This document shows, one piece after another, positions 42,861 to 50,995 of a DNA stretch of 64,000 bases (positions within the stretch are counted from its first letter, which is position 1; the number at the start of each line of letters is the position of its first letter). The DNA comes from an uncultured Propionibacteriaceae bacterium (GTDB lineage Bacteria; Actinomycetota; Actinomycetes; Propionibacteriales; Propionibacteriaceae). The translations under genes and the position numbers were made by a program. The notes under the pieces are model-generated. The model had not been told where the DNA came from. It made no database searches and was given only the letters and a program-made list of their open reading frames with translations. The DNA lies in NCBI GenBank assembly GCA_937926975.1, contig CALBCJ010000004.1:32621-96620 (forward strand), read 5' to 3'.

Positions 42861-42875
42861 GTACAACATGTACAA
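42861..42875 (-). promoter_or_regulatory. Paired TTGTAC sites before the Phd-like antitoxin
   Basis: On the minus strand TTGTACATGTTGTAC gives two TTGTAC hexamers nine bases apart, the type of element bound by Phd/YefM proteins at their own promoters. It lies 10 bp before the likely GTG start. Confidence 0.5.
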
Positions 42876-42917
42876 GTTGTCGTGCCCTGCCGCGGCCCGG
42901 CACGTCCGTACCGGTGG

Positions 42918-43685
42918 TCAGAAGGCGGTATAGCCGCCGTCCAGGACCACGATCGAGCCGGTCATGAAGGAGGCCGCGTCGGAGGCCAGGAAGACGACCG
43001 CGGGGGCGATCTCCTCGGGCATCGCGAACCGCTGCTGCGGGGCGTCCTCGATCCAGTAGCGCTGGAACCGGGGCTCGTGGACCGGGGACATCTCGGTCTT
43101 CACGTACCCGGGAGCGACCGCGTTCACCCGGACGCCGTGCGGCGCCCACTCGGCCGCGAGCGACCGGGTCAGGTGGTGCACTGCGGCCTTCGAGGCGTTG
43201 TACGCCGGCTGCATCTGCGGCCGGTTCACGATGAAGCCCGACATCGAGCCGATGTTGACGATCGACCCGGCGCCCTGAGCCACCATCCGCCGCCCGGCGG
43301 CCTGCGAGACCCGCCACAGGGCCCGCAGGTTGGTGTTCATCACCAGGTCCCACTCCTCGTCGGTGACCTCCAGCGCGTCACGGTGGACGCAGGCACCGGC
43401 GTTGTTCACCAGGATGTCGAGCCGTCCGTGCCAGTCGGTGGCCTGGGCCACCACCTGCTCGGGCCCGTCGTCACTGGCCAGCTCACCGAGCACCACCAGC
43501 GCCTCACGGCCGGCGGCCCGGACCGCGGCGGCGGTCCGCTCAGCGTTCTCCTGGTTGCGCCCGTGCACCACCACATCGGCCCCGGCCTCGGCCAGGGCCA
43601 CCGCGAACGCGGCCCCCAGGCCCCGCCCGGCACCGGTGACCAGCGCCGTCTTGCCCTTCAGCTGGAACGTGTCCAGAACAGTCAT
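42918..43685 (-). CDS. Short-chain dehydrogenase/reductase
   Basis: 255 residues, classical SDR: TGAGRGLGAAFA (about 18-29) for the nucleotide, NNAG (about 96), catalytic Ser in GSMSG, and YNASK (about 160-164). The ending GSIVVLDGGYTAF is typical of FabG-like and sugar or polyol dehydrogenases. AAAGGA precedes ATG 43685. Upstream on the same strand, 56 bp away, is the wreck of a sugar-ABC binding protein gene, so the enzyme may once have served oxidation of the transported sugar or polyol. Confidence 0.93.
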   Translation of the reverse strand: MTVLDTFQLKGKTALVTGAGRGLGAAFAVALAEAGADVVVHGRNQENAERTAAAVRAAGREALVVLGELASDDGPEQVVAQATDWHGRLDILVNNAGACVHRDALEVTDEEWDLVMNTNLRALWRVSQAAGRRMVAQGAGSIVNIGSMSGFIVNRPQMQPAYNASKAAVHHLTRSLAAEWAPHGVRVNAVAPGYVKTEMSPVHEPRFQRYWIEDAPQQRFAMPEEIAPAVVFLASDAASFMTGSIVVLDGGYTAF

Positions 43686-43741
43686 CAGGTGGTCCTTTCT
43701 TGCCGGGGGCGCGCCGGTCGGCCTGGCGCGCCCCACGACGG

Positions 43742-44096
43742 TCAGATCATTCCGGCCTTCTTGTACATGTCCACGTACTGGGTGGCGTTCTCCTTCGTGA
43801 TCACCGGGTTGCCGATGTCGTCGGTGATCTCGGTCTTCTCATCCTTGAGCAGCGCGTGGACCGACTTCATGAATCGCCAGGCAGGCCTCCAGGGTGCTGT
43901 CCCCGCCGTACGCCTGGATCCCGGCGAAGCCCGCCTTGCCCTTCACCGCCTCCAGGGCCCCGGTCGCCATCATGTCGTTCATCGAGATGACCGCCTTCAC
44001 GCCCGGGTGCGCCAGGGACCAGTCCTCCATCAGCTTGAGGGCCTCGTCCTTGTTCCAGTTCGCGATGTTCTCACCGACGCTCGGGAGTCTAGCCAC
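43742..44096 (-). pseudogene. Remnant of a sugar ABC-transporter substrate-binding protein (RbsB-like)
   Basis: The 5' two-thirds of the gene is missing. What remains reads NIANWNKDEALKLMEDWSLA, AVISMNDMMATGALEAVKG and GGDSTLEACLAI, typical of periplasmic-binding-protein type 1 domains. Near 43868 the frame changes and part of the sequence is absent; the true C-terminus (HALLKDEKTEITDDIGNPVI, ending YKKAGMI) follows in another frame to 43742. Truncation, internal deletion and frameshift together make a real pseudogene, not a sequencing slip. It lies directly upstream of the SDR gene. Confidence 0.85.
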
Positions 44097-44272
44097 CGCT
44101 TTCCGACCCGGGAAGAGGGCGGGGCGAAGTCACTCACCAGCCGGACACACGACGACCAATCCCCTGGCCAAAGCGGGGTATCACGAATCAATCCCGACGG
44201 CCCCGAGCGCCGCTGCGAGTCGGTTCTGGCAGCCACCCCTGGCGGGCAGCAGCCGGTACCGCGACGTGGGGA

Positions 44273-44866
44273 CTACTTGGTGGACATCAGCGGAAGGCCA
44301 AGCTCCTCGATGAGGAGAGGGTTCTCACCCTTCTCGTAGCGGACCACGCCAGGCGTCTTGACCTCAGGGTCGCGCAAGGCGTAGTAGACCATCTCGCCGG
44401 GGGACTCCACCCGGAGCAGGTCGCGCATGGTGGCGATGAACCGGTCCCTGACCACGCGCAGCTCGGTGCTGGACGCGGGCAGTGGGGTGTTCGTGCACCA
44501 GGCATCGCCCATCATCGGGCACCGGTTCCAGCCCAGGGCCTCCATGGCAGCCTCTCTGTCGCCCTCCAGCCGGTACTCCTCCTGCAGGTACAACGTGATC
44601 AAGGACTCATGGAGCTGGCCGTCCTCGGTCGACAGGGAGATCGAGCGGTAGTCCCCGATCTCGGGCATCTCAATCGACAGGTGCACACGGTCCTTCATGG
44701 TCATCAGCACACGGAGCAGCCGGTCCCCGAACTCCTCCCAGGTCATGTCCGGACGGGCCCCAGTCCCCCGGACCCGGTCCACCTGCTGCTTCAGCAGCCG
44801 GCTCAGCCGGTTCCCCACTCGTACCACGCCATCAGCCACTCCCCCCAGAGCTCGACCTGTACGCAT
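44273..44866 (-). CDS. Hypothetical protein, small alpha/beta domain
   Basis: 197 residues (ATG 44866; ATG at about 44746, before TWEEFGDRL, is an alternative). The main domain (about 40-190) has the order helix (TWEEFGDRLLRVLMTMKD), strands (VHLSIEMPEI, YRSISLSTEDGQLHESL), helix (REAAMEALGW) and a C-terminal helix plus strand (VRDRFIATMRDLLRVESP, EMVYYALRDPE). This resembles YbjN or type III chaperone-like folds (TY-Chap in actinobacteria), but I would not assign a family. Single gene; no clues nearby. Confidence 0.6.
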   Translation of the reverse strand: MRTGRALGGVADGVVRVGNRLSRLLKQQVDRVRGTGARPDMTWEEFGDRLLRVLMTMKDRVHLSIEMPEIGDYRSISLSTEDGQLHESLITLYLQEEYRLEGDREAAMEALGWNRCPMMGDAWCTNTPLPASSTELRVVRDRFIATMRDLLRVESPGEMVYYALRDPEVKTPGVVRYEKGENPLLIEELGLPLMSTK

Positions 44867-44899
44867 CTAGCCTTGCCGTACCGCGGTCCCGATGCAAGC

Positions 44900-45175
44900 T
44901 CAGCGCCCTGCGGCCGAGTCCCACGAAGCCTTGCAGCCCCGGGTCAGTCGATCGCCGGCGCCGACCTGCCCGGTGACGAGGCCGACGGGCTGCGGGCCCT
45001 GTGGTCCAGGGGCCAGCGGGATCTGGTTGTAGCCCCAGTGGCAGAGGTGGGGTGTGCTGTCGATGAGGAGCTGGGGTGCGGTGGTCCTAAGGAACGGGTT
45101 CGGCGACTCGGCCAGGACCAGGGTGAGCATGCCGGTGCTGGGCCAGGGGGTGCTGGGGTTGGCGAAGTCGCTCAT
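44900..45175 (-). CDS. Small protein of unknown function, possibly truncated
   Basis: 91 residues. AGGAG lies seven bases before ATG 45175, a good ribosome binding site. The first ~60 residues (TGMLTLVLAESPNPFLRTTA, PQLLIDSTPHLCHWGYNQIP) look like a small beta-rich protein with short strands; the last ~30 (GPQGPQPVGLVTGQVGAGDR) are of different character and could be frame-shifted or read through into non-coding sequence. No family assigned. Confidence 0.45.
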   Translation of the reverse strand: MSDFANPSTPWPSTGMLTLVLAESPNPFLRTTAPQLLIDSTPHLCHWGYNQIPLAPGPQGPQPVGLVTGQVGAGDRLTRGCKASWDSAAGR

Positions 45176-45478
45176 CGGGGTTCTCCTGGGGACGCTGTCA
45201 CGGAACCGGGCACGCTGCCCAGCCTAGGCGGAAGAGTCGACCGGGCTGACGCTGAACACCGGTCCACGGCGGTCGGGGGCGAGGGCCATCGTCGGTGAGC
45301 AGGTGACCTCGCTGAACGCGGGCGTGACCCTCCCAGCCACGCCCCTGCGAGGTCCTGGCGCAGCGCTGAGGGTTACCCCTGTGGTGGACGTTGTTGACTG
45401 CCGGGCTGGGTCGGCGAGCAAGGTACACCTCAGAGCCCCGGTGGCCCTGCTTCACCCGGCGAGTGGCAGCATGGTGGG
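45176..45478. other. Intergenic region without supported gene
   Basis: About 300 bp between the divergent small genes. Open frames on both strands have shadow composition. No hairpin, repeat or clear promoter was noticed. Confidence 0.4.
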
Positions 45479-45895
45479 GTGCGGAGGCGAGTTGTGGTCC
45501 TGGTCGCTGTCATCGCCCTGGCGGTGGTCGGCTGCGGGGCGTGGCTGCTGTGGCCCCGGGGGTACGAGCGGGTCGACACCCCCCTGATCGAGCTTCGGGT
45601 AGGGCAGACACGCACTCTCCACCTGGGCTCCGAGCGCTCGGTCCCGTACCAGCACCGGGTGGTCGCGGTGGACGGTGAGTCCGTGACCGCCCAGATCGTC
45701 GTGCGGGGGCTGTCGCCGCTGGAGCGGCTGCGTCCGAGAGCGTCGGCCCCAGGCAGCGCCACCGGCGAGGTCGGGCTGCGCGTTGAGGGGCGGTCGGCCG
45801 GCACCGCGACGGTAACCACCGCCCTGTGCCGCCGCGGCGAGAACCGCTGCCAGAAGCCGCTGCAGGAGACCGTCTGGTACCTGGTCATCCGCTGA
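45479..45895 (+). CDS. Exported or membrane-anchored small protein, weakly chagasin-like
   Basis: 138 residues from GTG 45479. N-terminal RRR followed by VVVLVAVIALAVVGCGAWLL is a signal or anchor; the Cys lies within a lipobox-like VVGC, so a lipoprotein is possible. The mature part is beta-rich: LIELRVGQTRTLHLG, then SATGEVGLRVEGRSAGTATV. That pairing recalls chagasin-type protease inhibitors (I42), but the central NPTTGY loop is not seen. Its 3' end overlaps the convergent IMPACT gene by 11 bp. Confidence 0.6.
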   Translation: MRRRVVVLVAVIALAVVGCGAWLLWPRGYERVDTPLIELRVGQTRTLHLGSERSVPYQHRVVAVDGESVTAQIVVRGLSPLERLRPRASAPGSATGEVGLRVEGRSAGTATVTTALCRRGENRCQKPLQETVWYLVIR

Positions 45896-46604
45896 CCGAG
45901 GGCAGGGGGACCTCCACCTCGCGGGTGCCGGTCTCGACCAGGGTCGCCGTACCCGAGCTCAGCTCGGCCAGGTGCGTCCGCAGCCAGGCGTCGTCGTCGC
46001 AGCAGACCGTGAGCCGGACCTGAGCCCCGTACTCGGAGGAGACCTGGGCGCCGCGGGCTGCGAGGTCGCTCAGCAGCCGGCCGGCGACGCCATGGTCGAC
46101 GGTTGTCGACCACACCGTACGGGTGACCGGCCGCACCCGGGGTGTGCCGGCCAGCACCTGCGCCGCGGCCTGCCCGTACGCGCGGGCCAGGCCGCCGGTG
46201 CCGAGCTTCACCCCGCCGAAGTACCGGCTCACCACAACCACCGCGTCCCCCAGGGCTTCGGCGTGCAGCGCCGCCAGGATCGGGGCACCGGCGGTGCCGG
46301 CCGGCTCCCCGTCGTCGGAGAAACGCTCCACCGGGTTCGCGTCCGGCAGCGACACCACGAACGCCGAGCAGTGGTGCCGGGCCTGCGGGTGGCGCCGTCG
46401 CGCTCCGGCGACCACCTGCCGCGCGGTCTCCTCATCATCAGCCCTGGCCAGATGGGCATGAAAGACCGAGCGCCGGACCTCCAGCGACAGCTCGGTGGTG
46501 TACCCGGACGGCAGCCGGGTCAGGCCAGCCAGAGCGACTCCCAGGCCGTGGTCTGCGCCTGGCGCTGGGCCTCGGTCGCCCGGTCGGGGATAACCACGGT
46601 CCAC
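45885..46604 (-). CDS. YigZ/IMPACT family protein
   Basis: Up to 239 residues. RRSVFHAHLARADDEETARQ, then ARHHCSAFVV, FSDDGEPAGTAGAPIL (about 117-132) and VSRYFGGVKLGTGGLARAYG (about 148-167) are the unmistakable IMPACT signature. These proteins are linked to translational control (GCN2-inhibitor IMPACT in eukaryotes; YigZ in bacteria). The only standard start codon is GTG 46604, which overlaps the upstream gene by 85 bp; the conserved part begins at about residue 30, so the real start may lie closer to 46520 and use a rarer codon. Confidence 0.9.
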   Translation of the reverse strand: MDRGYPRPGDRGPAPGADHGLGVALAGLTRLPSGYTTELSLEVRRSVFHAHLARADDEETARQVVAGARRRHPQARHHCSAFVVSLPDANPVERFSDDGEPAGTAGAPILAALHAEALGDAVVVVSRYFGGVKLGTGGLARAYGQAAAQVLAGTPRVRPVTRTVWSTTVDHGVAGRLLSDLAARGAQVSSEYGAQVRLTVCCDDDAWLRTHLAELSSGTATLVETGTREVEVPLPSVSG

Positions 46605-47386
46605 AGCAGCCCCTGCTCCTGGGCCACGTCAACCACGGTGTGCTGCACCTCCGCCTGCTGGGACCCGCCCTGGCTGCGGTAGTGGACGGTCGTGGTCGCC
46701 CGCCCGCTCGGGTGCCCGTGCACCGTCGGTCCCGGCTCGGCTGACGCTGGCTCGTGGCTCAGGTCTGGAACGTTCCGGTAGAGCAGGGCAGCCATCTGCT
46801 GGCTGATCACCCCGGCCGTGGTCGGCAGGTCGCTGCTCAGGTAGGTCCGCGTCGAGAACGTGCCCAGCAGAACCGCGGCCGGCCACCAGTACGCGGAGTC
46901 CTCCCAGCCGGGCGTCCGGTCGAAGCCGACGACGTTGGCGTGAAGCACCGACTGGAGGCCCTTGCCCTCAGCGAGCGACCACCCCTGGGGCAGCTGTGCT
47001 GACATCTGCGTGCTCCACCGCACCACCCCGGTGGGCTCGGCCTCCAGGCTGGTCGAGCCGGTCCCGCGGCGTACCAGCCCCAGCGCCGACGGCCAGGACG
47101 CCGCCGCAGCCTCTCGGTCCTCACGGACCAGCCAGTGGCCCCACAGGCCCAGCCCGGTCGCAGCGGCTAGGGCAGCCCCCGCGCCGAGCAGCGCCCGCCG
47201 GGCCCAGACCGGCGACAGCGGCTCGACCGGCGCCACCGTCTCGACCGGTCCTGGCGGCGGGTACCCGGCTTCGGCTGTCTCTGCTTGCCAGGCAGTCCAG
47301 GACTGCCCGTCCCACCAGCGCAGCGGCATGGTCCGCTCCGGGTCCGGGTACCAGCCGGCGGGCATCTCAGGCACGCTGCCGAGCAT
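46520..47386 (-). CDS. DUF2510 domain membrane protein
   Basis: 288 residues from ATG 47386 (ATG 47365 also possible). MPAGWYPDPERTMPLRWWDG at the N-terminus is a DUF2510 motif, found in many actinobacterial membrane proteins of unknown role. One membrane helix follows (RRALLGAGAALAAATGLGLW, about 90-110), then an extracytoplasmic domain of ~170 residues (VVRWSTQMSAQLPQGWSLAE, ending TTAWESLWLA) without Cys. Function unknown. The next gene downstream starts inside it or very near its end. Confidence 0.75.
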   Translation of the reverse strand: MLGSVPEMPAGWYPDPERTMPLRWWDGQSWTAWQAETAEAGYPPPGPVETVAPVEPLSPVWARRALLGAGAALAAATGLGLWGHWLVREDREAAAASWPSALGLVRRGTGSTSLEAEPTGVVRWSTQMSAQLPQGWSLAEGKGLQSVLHANVVGFDRTPGWEDSAYWWPAAVLLGTFSTRTYLSSDLPTTAGVISQQMAALLYRNVPDLSHEPASAEPGPTVHGHPSGRATTTVHYRSQGGSQQAEVQHTVVDVAQEQGLLWTVVIPDRATEAQRQAQTTAWESLWLA

Positions 47387-47655
47387 AGGGGCTGATGCGG
47401 CCGGCGTCCGGATGCTGACCGCTGTCTGACGCGGTGGGCCCGCATCGGGTACGGTCGCAGCATCCAGCACCGGGAGGAGGGGCAGCCCATGAGTGACCTG
47501 CTGCTCGTCCTGGGCCTTGAGCCGCAGATCTGCCTCGCGTGCTGCACCTGTCACTGTCGGCCGAGCGCTCGGCTGTAGTGGCGTCCCGGAGCCCAGCTCC
47601 GTGATGCGCTGAGCGCTCCACTCCGTCCGTACCCTTCAAACGAACAGGACCTTGC

Positions 47656-48588
47656 ATGCCCATTCTCGACAACATCACCCAGGCGGTCGGCGGCACCCCG
47701 CTGGTGAAGATCAACCGGCTCCCCGGCGCCGAGCAGGCGACCGTGGCCGTCAAGCTGGAGTTCTACAGCCCGGCCAGCTCGGTGAAGGACCGGATCGGGG
47801 TGGCGATCATTGACGCCGCCGCCGCGTCCGGGGCGCTCCAGCCCGGCGGCACGATCGTCGAGGGCACCTCCGGCAACACCGGGATCGCGCTCGCCATGGT
47901 CGGCGCGGCCCGCGGGTACCACGTGGTGCTGACGATGCCCGAGTCGATGTCCCAGGAGCGGCGGGCGCTGCTGCGCGGGTACGGGGCGGAGCTCGTCCTC
48001 ACCCCGGCCTCGGAGGGGATGCGCGGCGCAGTCCAGAAGGCCGAGCAGATCGCCGCCGAGCGGCCGGGCGCGGTCCTGGCCCGCCAGTTCGAGAACCAGG
48101 CCAACCCCGACATCCACTACCGCACCACCGGCCCGGAGATCTGGGACGCCACCGGCGGCGCGATCGACATCCTGGTCTCCGGGATCGGCACCGGCGGCAC
48201 CATCACCGGTAGTGGGCGCTACCTCAAGGAGCGCAAGCCGGAGGTACGGCTGGTGGCGGTCGAGCCGGAGGAGTCCCCGCTCCTGTCCGGCGGCACCCCC
48301 GGGCCGCACAAGATCCAGGGCCTCGGCGCGAACTTCGTCCCGAGCGTGCTGGACCGCGAGCTGTACGACGAGGTCCGTACCGTCAACATCGCTGAGGCGG
48401 TCGCGGTCGCCCGCTCGATGGCCACTCAGGAAGGAATCCTGGCCGGGATCTCGTCGGGCGCGATCCTCAAGGTCGCCCTGGACCTGGCCCGGGAGCCGCA
48501 GAACGCCGGCAAGACCATCGTCGCGATCACCTGCGACTTCGGAGAGCGGTACCTGTCGACGCTCCTTTTTGAGGGCCTGGTCGACTGA
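47656..48588 (+). CDS. cysK: Cysteine synthase A (O-acetylserine sulfhydrylase)
   Basis: 310 residues, the normal size. The PLP-binding Lys is in SPASSVKDRIG (about residue 43), the substrate loop is TSGNTGIALA (about 70), and the phosphate loop GIGTGGTITG (about 178). It makes cysteine from O-acetylserine and sulfide. Monocistronic; no cysE is adjacent. A strong hairpin ends the gene at 48604-48631. Confidence 0.96.
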   Translation: MPILDNITQAVGGTPLVKINRLPGAEQATVAVKLEFYSPASSVKDRIGVAIIDAAAASGALQPGGTIVEGTSGNTGIALAMVGAARGYHVVLTMPESMSQERRALLRGYGAELVLTPASEGMRGAVQKAEQIAAERPGAVLARQFENQANPDIHYRTTGPEIWDATGGAIDILVSGIGTGGTITGSGRYLKERKPEVRLVAVEPEESPLLSGGTPGPHKIQGLGANFVPSVLDRELYDEVRTVNIAEAVAVARSMATQEGILAGISSGAILKVALDLAREPQNAGKTIVAITCDFGERYLSTLLFEGLVD

Positions 48589-48603
48589 CGCTCCCGGTCA
48601 CGC

Positions 48604-48631
48604 GGCGCCGCAGACTCCCGTCTGCGGCGCC
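48604..48631 (+). terminator. Terminator hairpin after cysK
   Basis: A perfect 12-bp stem, GGCGCCGCAGAC with GTCTGCGGCGCC, loop TCCC, 15 bp after the cysK stop. Confidence 0.85.
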
Positions 48632-48736
48632 GTGGTGTGCCGATAGTCATCTGGATCGTGGCCCGGCCGGGCTGCGGCGTCTACGATCAGGCTCTGGGGA
48701 CATGCTCCAGACTCGCACTCGCAGACAGGGGTGATG

Positions 48737-49195
48737 ATGAACCCGCTTCTGAAGTCTAGGATCGACCGTGTCTTTCAGGCCTACGCTGAGTGGTGGAAGG
48801 AGGGTCCGATCCCGCCCGCTACCGAGGAGCAGGTCAGCCGGGTGGCGGACTGGTTCGCGGCTCACCACCCGGGCCAGCTCCCCAGCGACCTGGCCGACTT
48901 CTGGAGAACCGCCAACGGCATTGACCTTGACGGGTACGTGCTGTGGGCCACCGACCGGCGGGACCGGATGTCGGGCATCGTTGACGTCAATGAGCTGTAC
49001 ATCGACGACTTCCCGGAGTACTTCTTCCTGGGCAAGTCCGACGATATCTGGATGTACGCCTACAACCCCGAGGCCCGCAAGTTTCGCATCCTGGCGATGT
49101 TCGAGTTCGACACGGTCGAGGCCGAGTTCGACACCTTCGACGAGCTCGCCATCCGGGTCCTCTCCGACGCGATGCAGCCAGTGGGGCTCGAGTGA
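48737..49195 (+). CDS. SMI1/KNR4 (SUKH) family protein
   Basis: About 152 residues. The first helices (TEEQVSRVADWFAAHHPGQL) and LPSDLADFWRTANGIDL show the SUKH core motif (P..y..f....nG); SDDIWMYAYNPEARKFRILA and a final helix FDTFDELAIRVLSDAM complete the fold. SUKH proteins act as immunity proteins against secreted toxins or as solitary factors. No toxin gene is adjacent here, so this may be an orphan immunity gene related in type to those at 62.8-64 kb. Confidence 0.8.
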   Translation: MNPLLKSRIDRVFQAYAEWWKEGPIPPATEEQVSRVADWFAAHHPGQLPSDLADFWRTANGIDLDGYVLWATDRRDRMSGIVDVNELYIDDFPEYFFLGKSDDIWMYAYNPEARKFRILAMFEFDTVEAEFDTFDELAIRVLSDAMQPVGLE

Positions 49196-49342
49196 CAGCG
49201 TCGCATCCGCTCAGCAGAGCTTCTGCTCTTCATTCCGGGCTTGCCGGGATCATGCCCTCGCCACTGGGGTGCCGGTCTGACCGCACGTCTCAGCCCGTGC
49301 GCCGCCGGGTGGGAGCCAGCCGGCGCCGGTAGCCTGTGGGCC

Positions 49343-50245
49343 GTGCTCGGCTACTTCGGACCAGAGGGGACATTCACCCACCAGGCGCTGCTCAGCCTGG
49401 GGCTCGAGGAGGAGGCCGCCCCGTACCCGACGGTAGCGGCAACCTTGGACGCAGTCCGCGACGGAACGGTCCGGGCCGGGCTGGTCCCGATCGAGAACTC
49501 GGTCGAGGGCGGGGTCACGGCGACGCTCGACAGCCTGGCCCGCGGCAAGGCGCTGATGATCGTGCAGGAGGTGCTGCTGCCGGTCCAGTTCGGCCTGTAC
49601 GGGCGGGCCGGGTCGGTGCTGGCCGAGGTACGGCGGGTGATCACCCACCCGCACGCCGCCGCCCAGGTCCGCGGCTGGCTGACGAGCCGGCTGCCCGGCG
49701 CCGAGGTCACCGAGGCCGGCTCCACCGCCGGCGCCGCCAAGACCGTCGCCGACCCGGGGTCCGGCTTCGACGCGGCGGTCTGCGCCCCGATCGCCGCCGA
49801 GCTGTACGGGCTGAGCCCGCTGGCCTCTGAGATCGCCGACAACCCCGACGCAGTGACCCGGTTCGTGCTGGTCACCCGGCCGGCCCCGCCGGCACCCAAA
49901 ACCGGCTACGACAAGACCAGCCTGGTCGCGTACCTGCGCGAGGACCGCTCCGGGGCGCTGCTGGAGATCCTGGAGCAGTTCGCCTCCCGCGGGGTGAACC
50001 TGTGCCGGATCGAGTCCCGCCCCACCAAGGAGCGGCTCGGCTCGTACTGCTTCTCGATCGACGCCGAGGGGCACCTGTCGGAGGCCCGGATGGCGGAGTC
50101 GCTGATGGGGCTGCACCGGATCTGCAAGCGGGTCGACTTCCTCGGCTCCTACCCGCGCGCCGACCGGGTCGAGCCGACCGTGATGAAGGGCTTCCGCGAG
50201 AGCGACTACGCCAAGGCCGCCGAGTGGCTGCGCAGGCTCGGATGA
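49343..50245 (+). CDS. pheA: Prephenate dehydratase
   Basis: 300 residues. Catalytic domain: GYFGPEGTFTHQAL at the start, VPIENSVEGGV (about 48), and the TRF motif in DAVTRFVLV (about 173). C-terminal ACT domain with the regulatory ESRPTKERLGSY (about 220), so feedback control by phenylalanine is expected. It converts prephenate to phenylpyruvate. GTG 49343 is used; the frame upstream is non-coding. Translationally coupled (ATGA) to the phosphatase gene. Confidence 0.95.
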   Translation: MLGYFGPEGTFTHQALLSLGLEEEAAPYPTVAATLDAVRDGTVRAGLVPIENSVEGGVTATLDSLARGKALMIVQEVLLPVQFGLYGRAGSVLAEVRRVITHPHAAAQVRGWLTSRLPGAEVTEAGSTAGAAKTVADPGSGFDAAVCAPIAAELYGLSPLASEIADNPDAVTRFVLVTRPAPPAPKTGYDKTSLVAYLREDRSGALLEILEQFASRGVNLCRIESRPTKERLGSYCFSIDAEGHLSEARMAESLMGLHRICKRVDFLGSYPRADRVEPTVMKGFRESDYAKAAEWLRRLG

Positions 50246-50985
50246 CCTGGATCGACCTGCCGGGGACCGCGAACCTGCGCGACGTAGGCGGCCTGGTCAC
50301 CAGCGACGGCCGTACGGTGCGCAGCGGCCGGCTGCTGCGCTCAGCGAACCTGGAGCAGCTCGACGACCAGGGCCTGGCCCGGCTGCGCGACGAGCTCGGC
50401 GTCAGTGACGTGATCGACCTGCGCTCCGACTCCGAGCGGGCCAAGGCCGGGCCGCCCCGGGCGCTGGCGGCCGGGATCCGGGTGCACCCGCTCGACCTGC
50501 ACCAGCCGATGCCGAGGCACCTGGTGGGCACGCTGCTGCCGTGGCAGCACGAGCCGGGGGAGGGGGACCTGGCCGACCTCTACCTCACCTACCTGGACCG
50601 GCCCGACAGCCTGCTGGCCGCGCTGCGGGTGATCGCCGGCGCGCCGGGCGCGACCCTGGTCCACTGCGCCGCCGGCAAGGACCGCACCGGCACCGTGGTC
50701 GGGATCGCGCTGCTGACGGTCGGGGTCCCGCGTGACACGGTGGTCGCCGACTACGCCCTGTCCAACGAGCGCCTCGACGAGGTGACCGAGCTGCTGCTGC
50801 GTGACCCGGTGTACGCGGTGAACCCGGTCACCGGGCGCCCGGTACGGGCGGCCGCGACCCCCGGCTCGATGCTCGAGGCCTTCTTCGACCGGATCGACGC
50901 CCGCCGCGGCAGCCTCGCCCAGTGGCTCGGCAGCCAGGGCTGGAGCAGCGCCGACACCGAGGCCCTGAAACAGAGTCTCACCTAG
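50242..50985 (+). CDS. Tyrosine/serine phosphatase (DSP-like)
   Basis: 247 residues. The catalytic P-loop HCAAGKDRTG (about 140-149) with the upstream DLRSDSE motif (about 60) marks the bacterial Y_phosphatase3 group (MptpB-like), which dephosphorylate phosphotyrosine, phosphoserine or phosphoinositides. NLRDVGGL near the N-terminus is typical. ATG 50242 lies in the pheA stop, so both are made from one message; a functional link is not known. Confidence 0.92.
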   Translation: MTWIDLPGTANLRDVGGLVTSDGRTVRSGRLLRSANLEQLDDQGLARLRDELGVSDVIDLRSDSERAKAGPPRALAAGIRVHPLDLHQPMPRHLVGTLLPWQHEPGEGDLADLYLTYLDRPDSLLAALRVIAGAPGATLVHCAAGKDRTGTVVGIALLTVGVPRDTVVADYALSNERLDEVTELLLRDPVYAVNPVTGRPVRAAATPGSMLEAFFDRIDARRGSLAQWLGSQGWSSADTEALKQSLT

Positions 50986-50995
50986 CCAGGGCCGG

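Noticed and set aside
45885..45895. Frameshift joining the convergent genes at 45479 and 45885
   Set aside because: They are on opposite strands; an 11-bp tail-to-tail overlap is normal.
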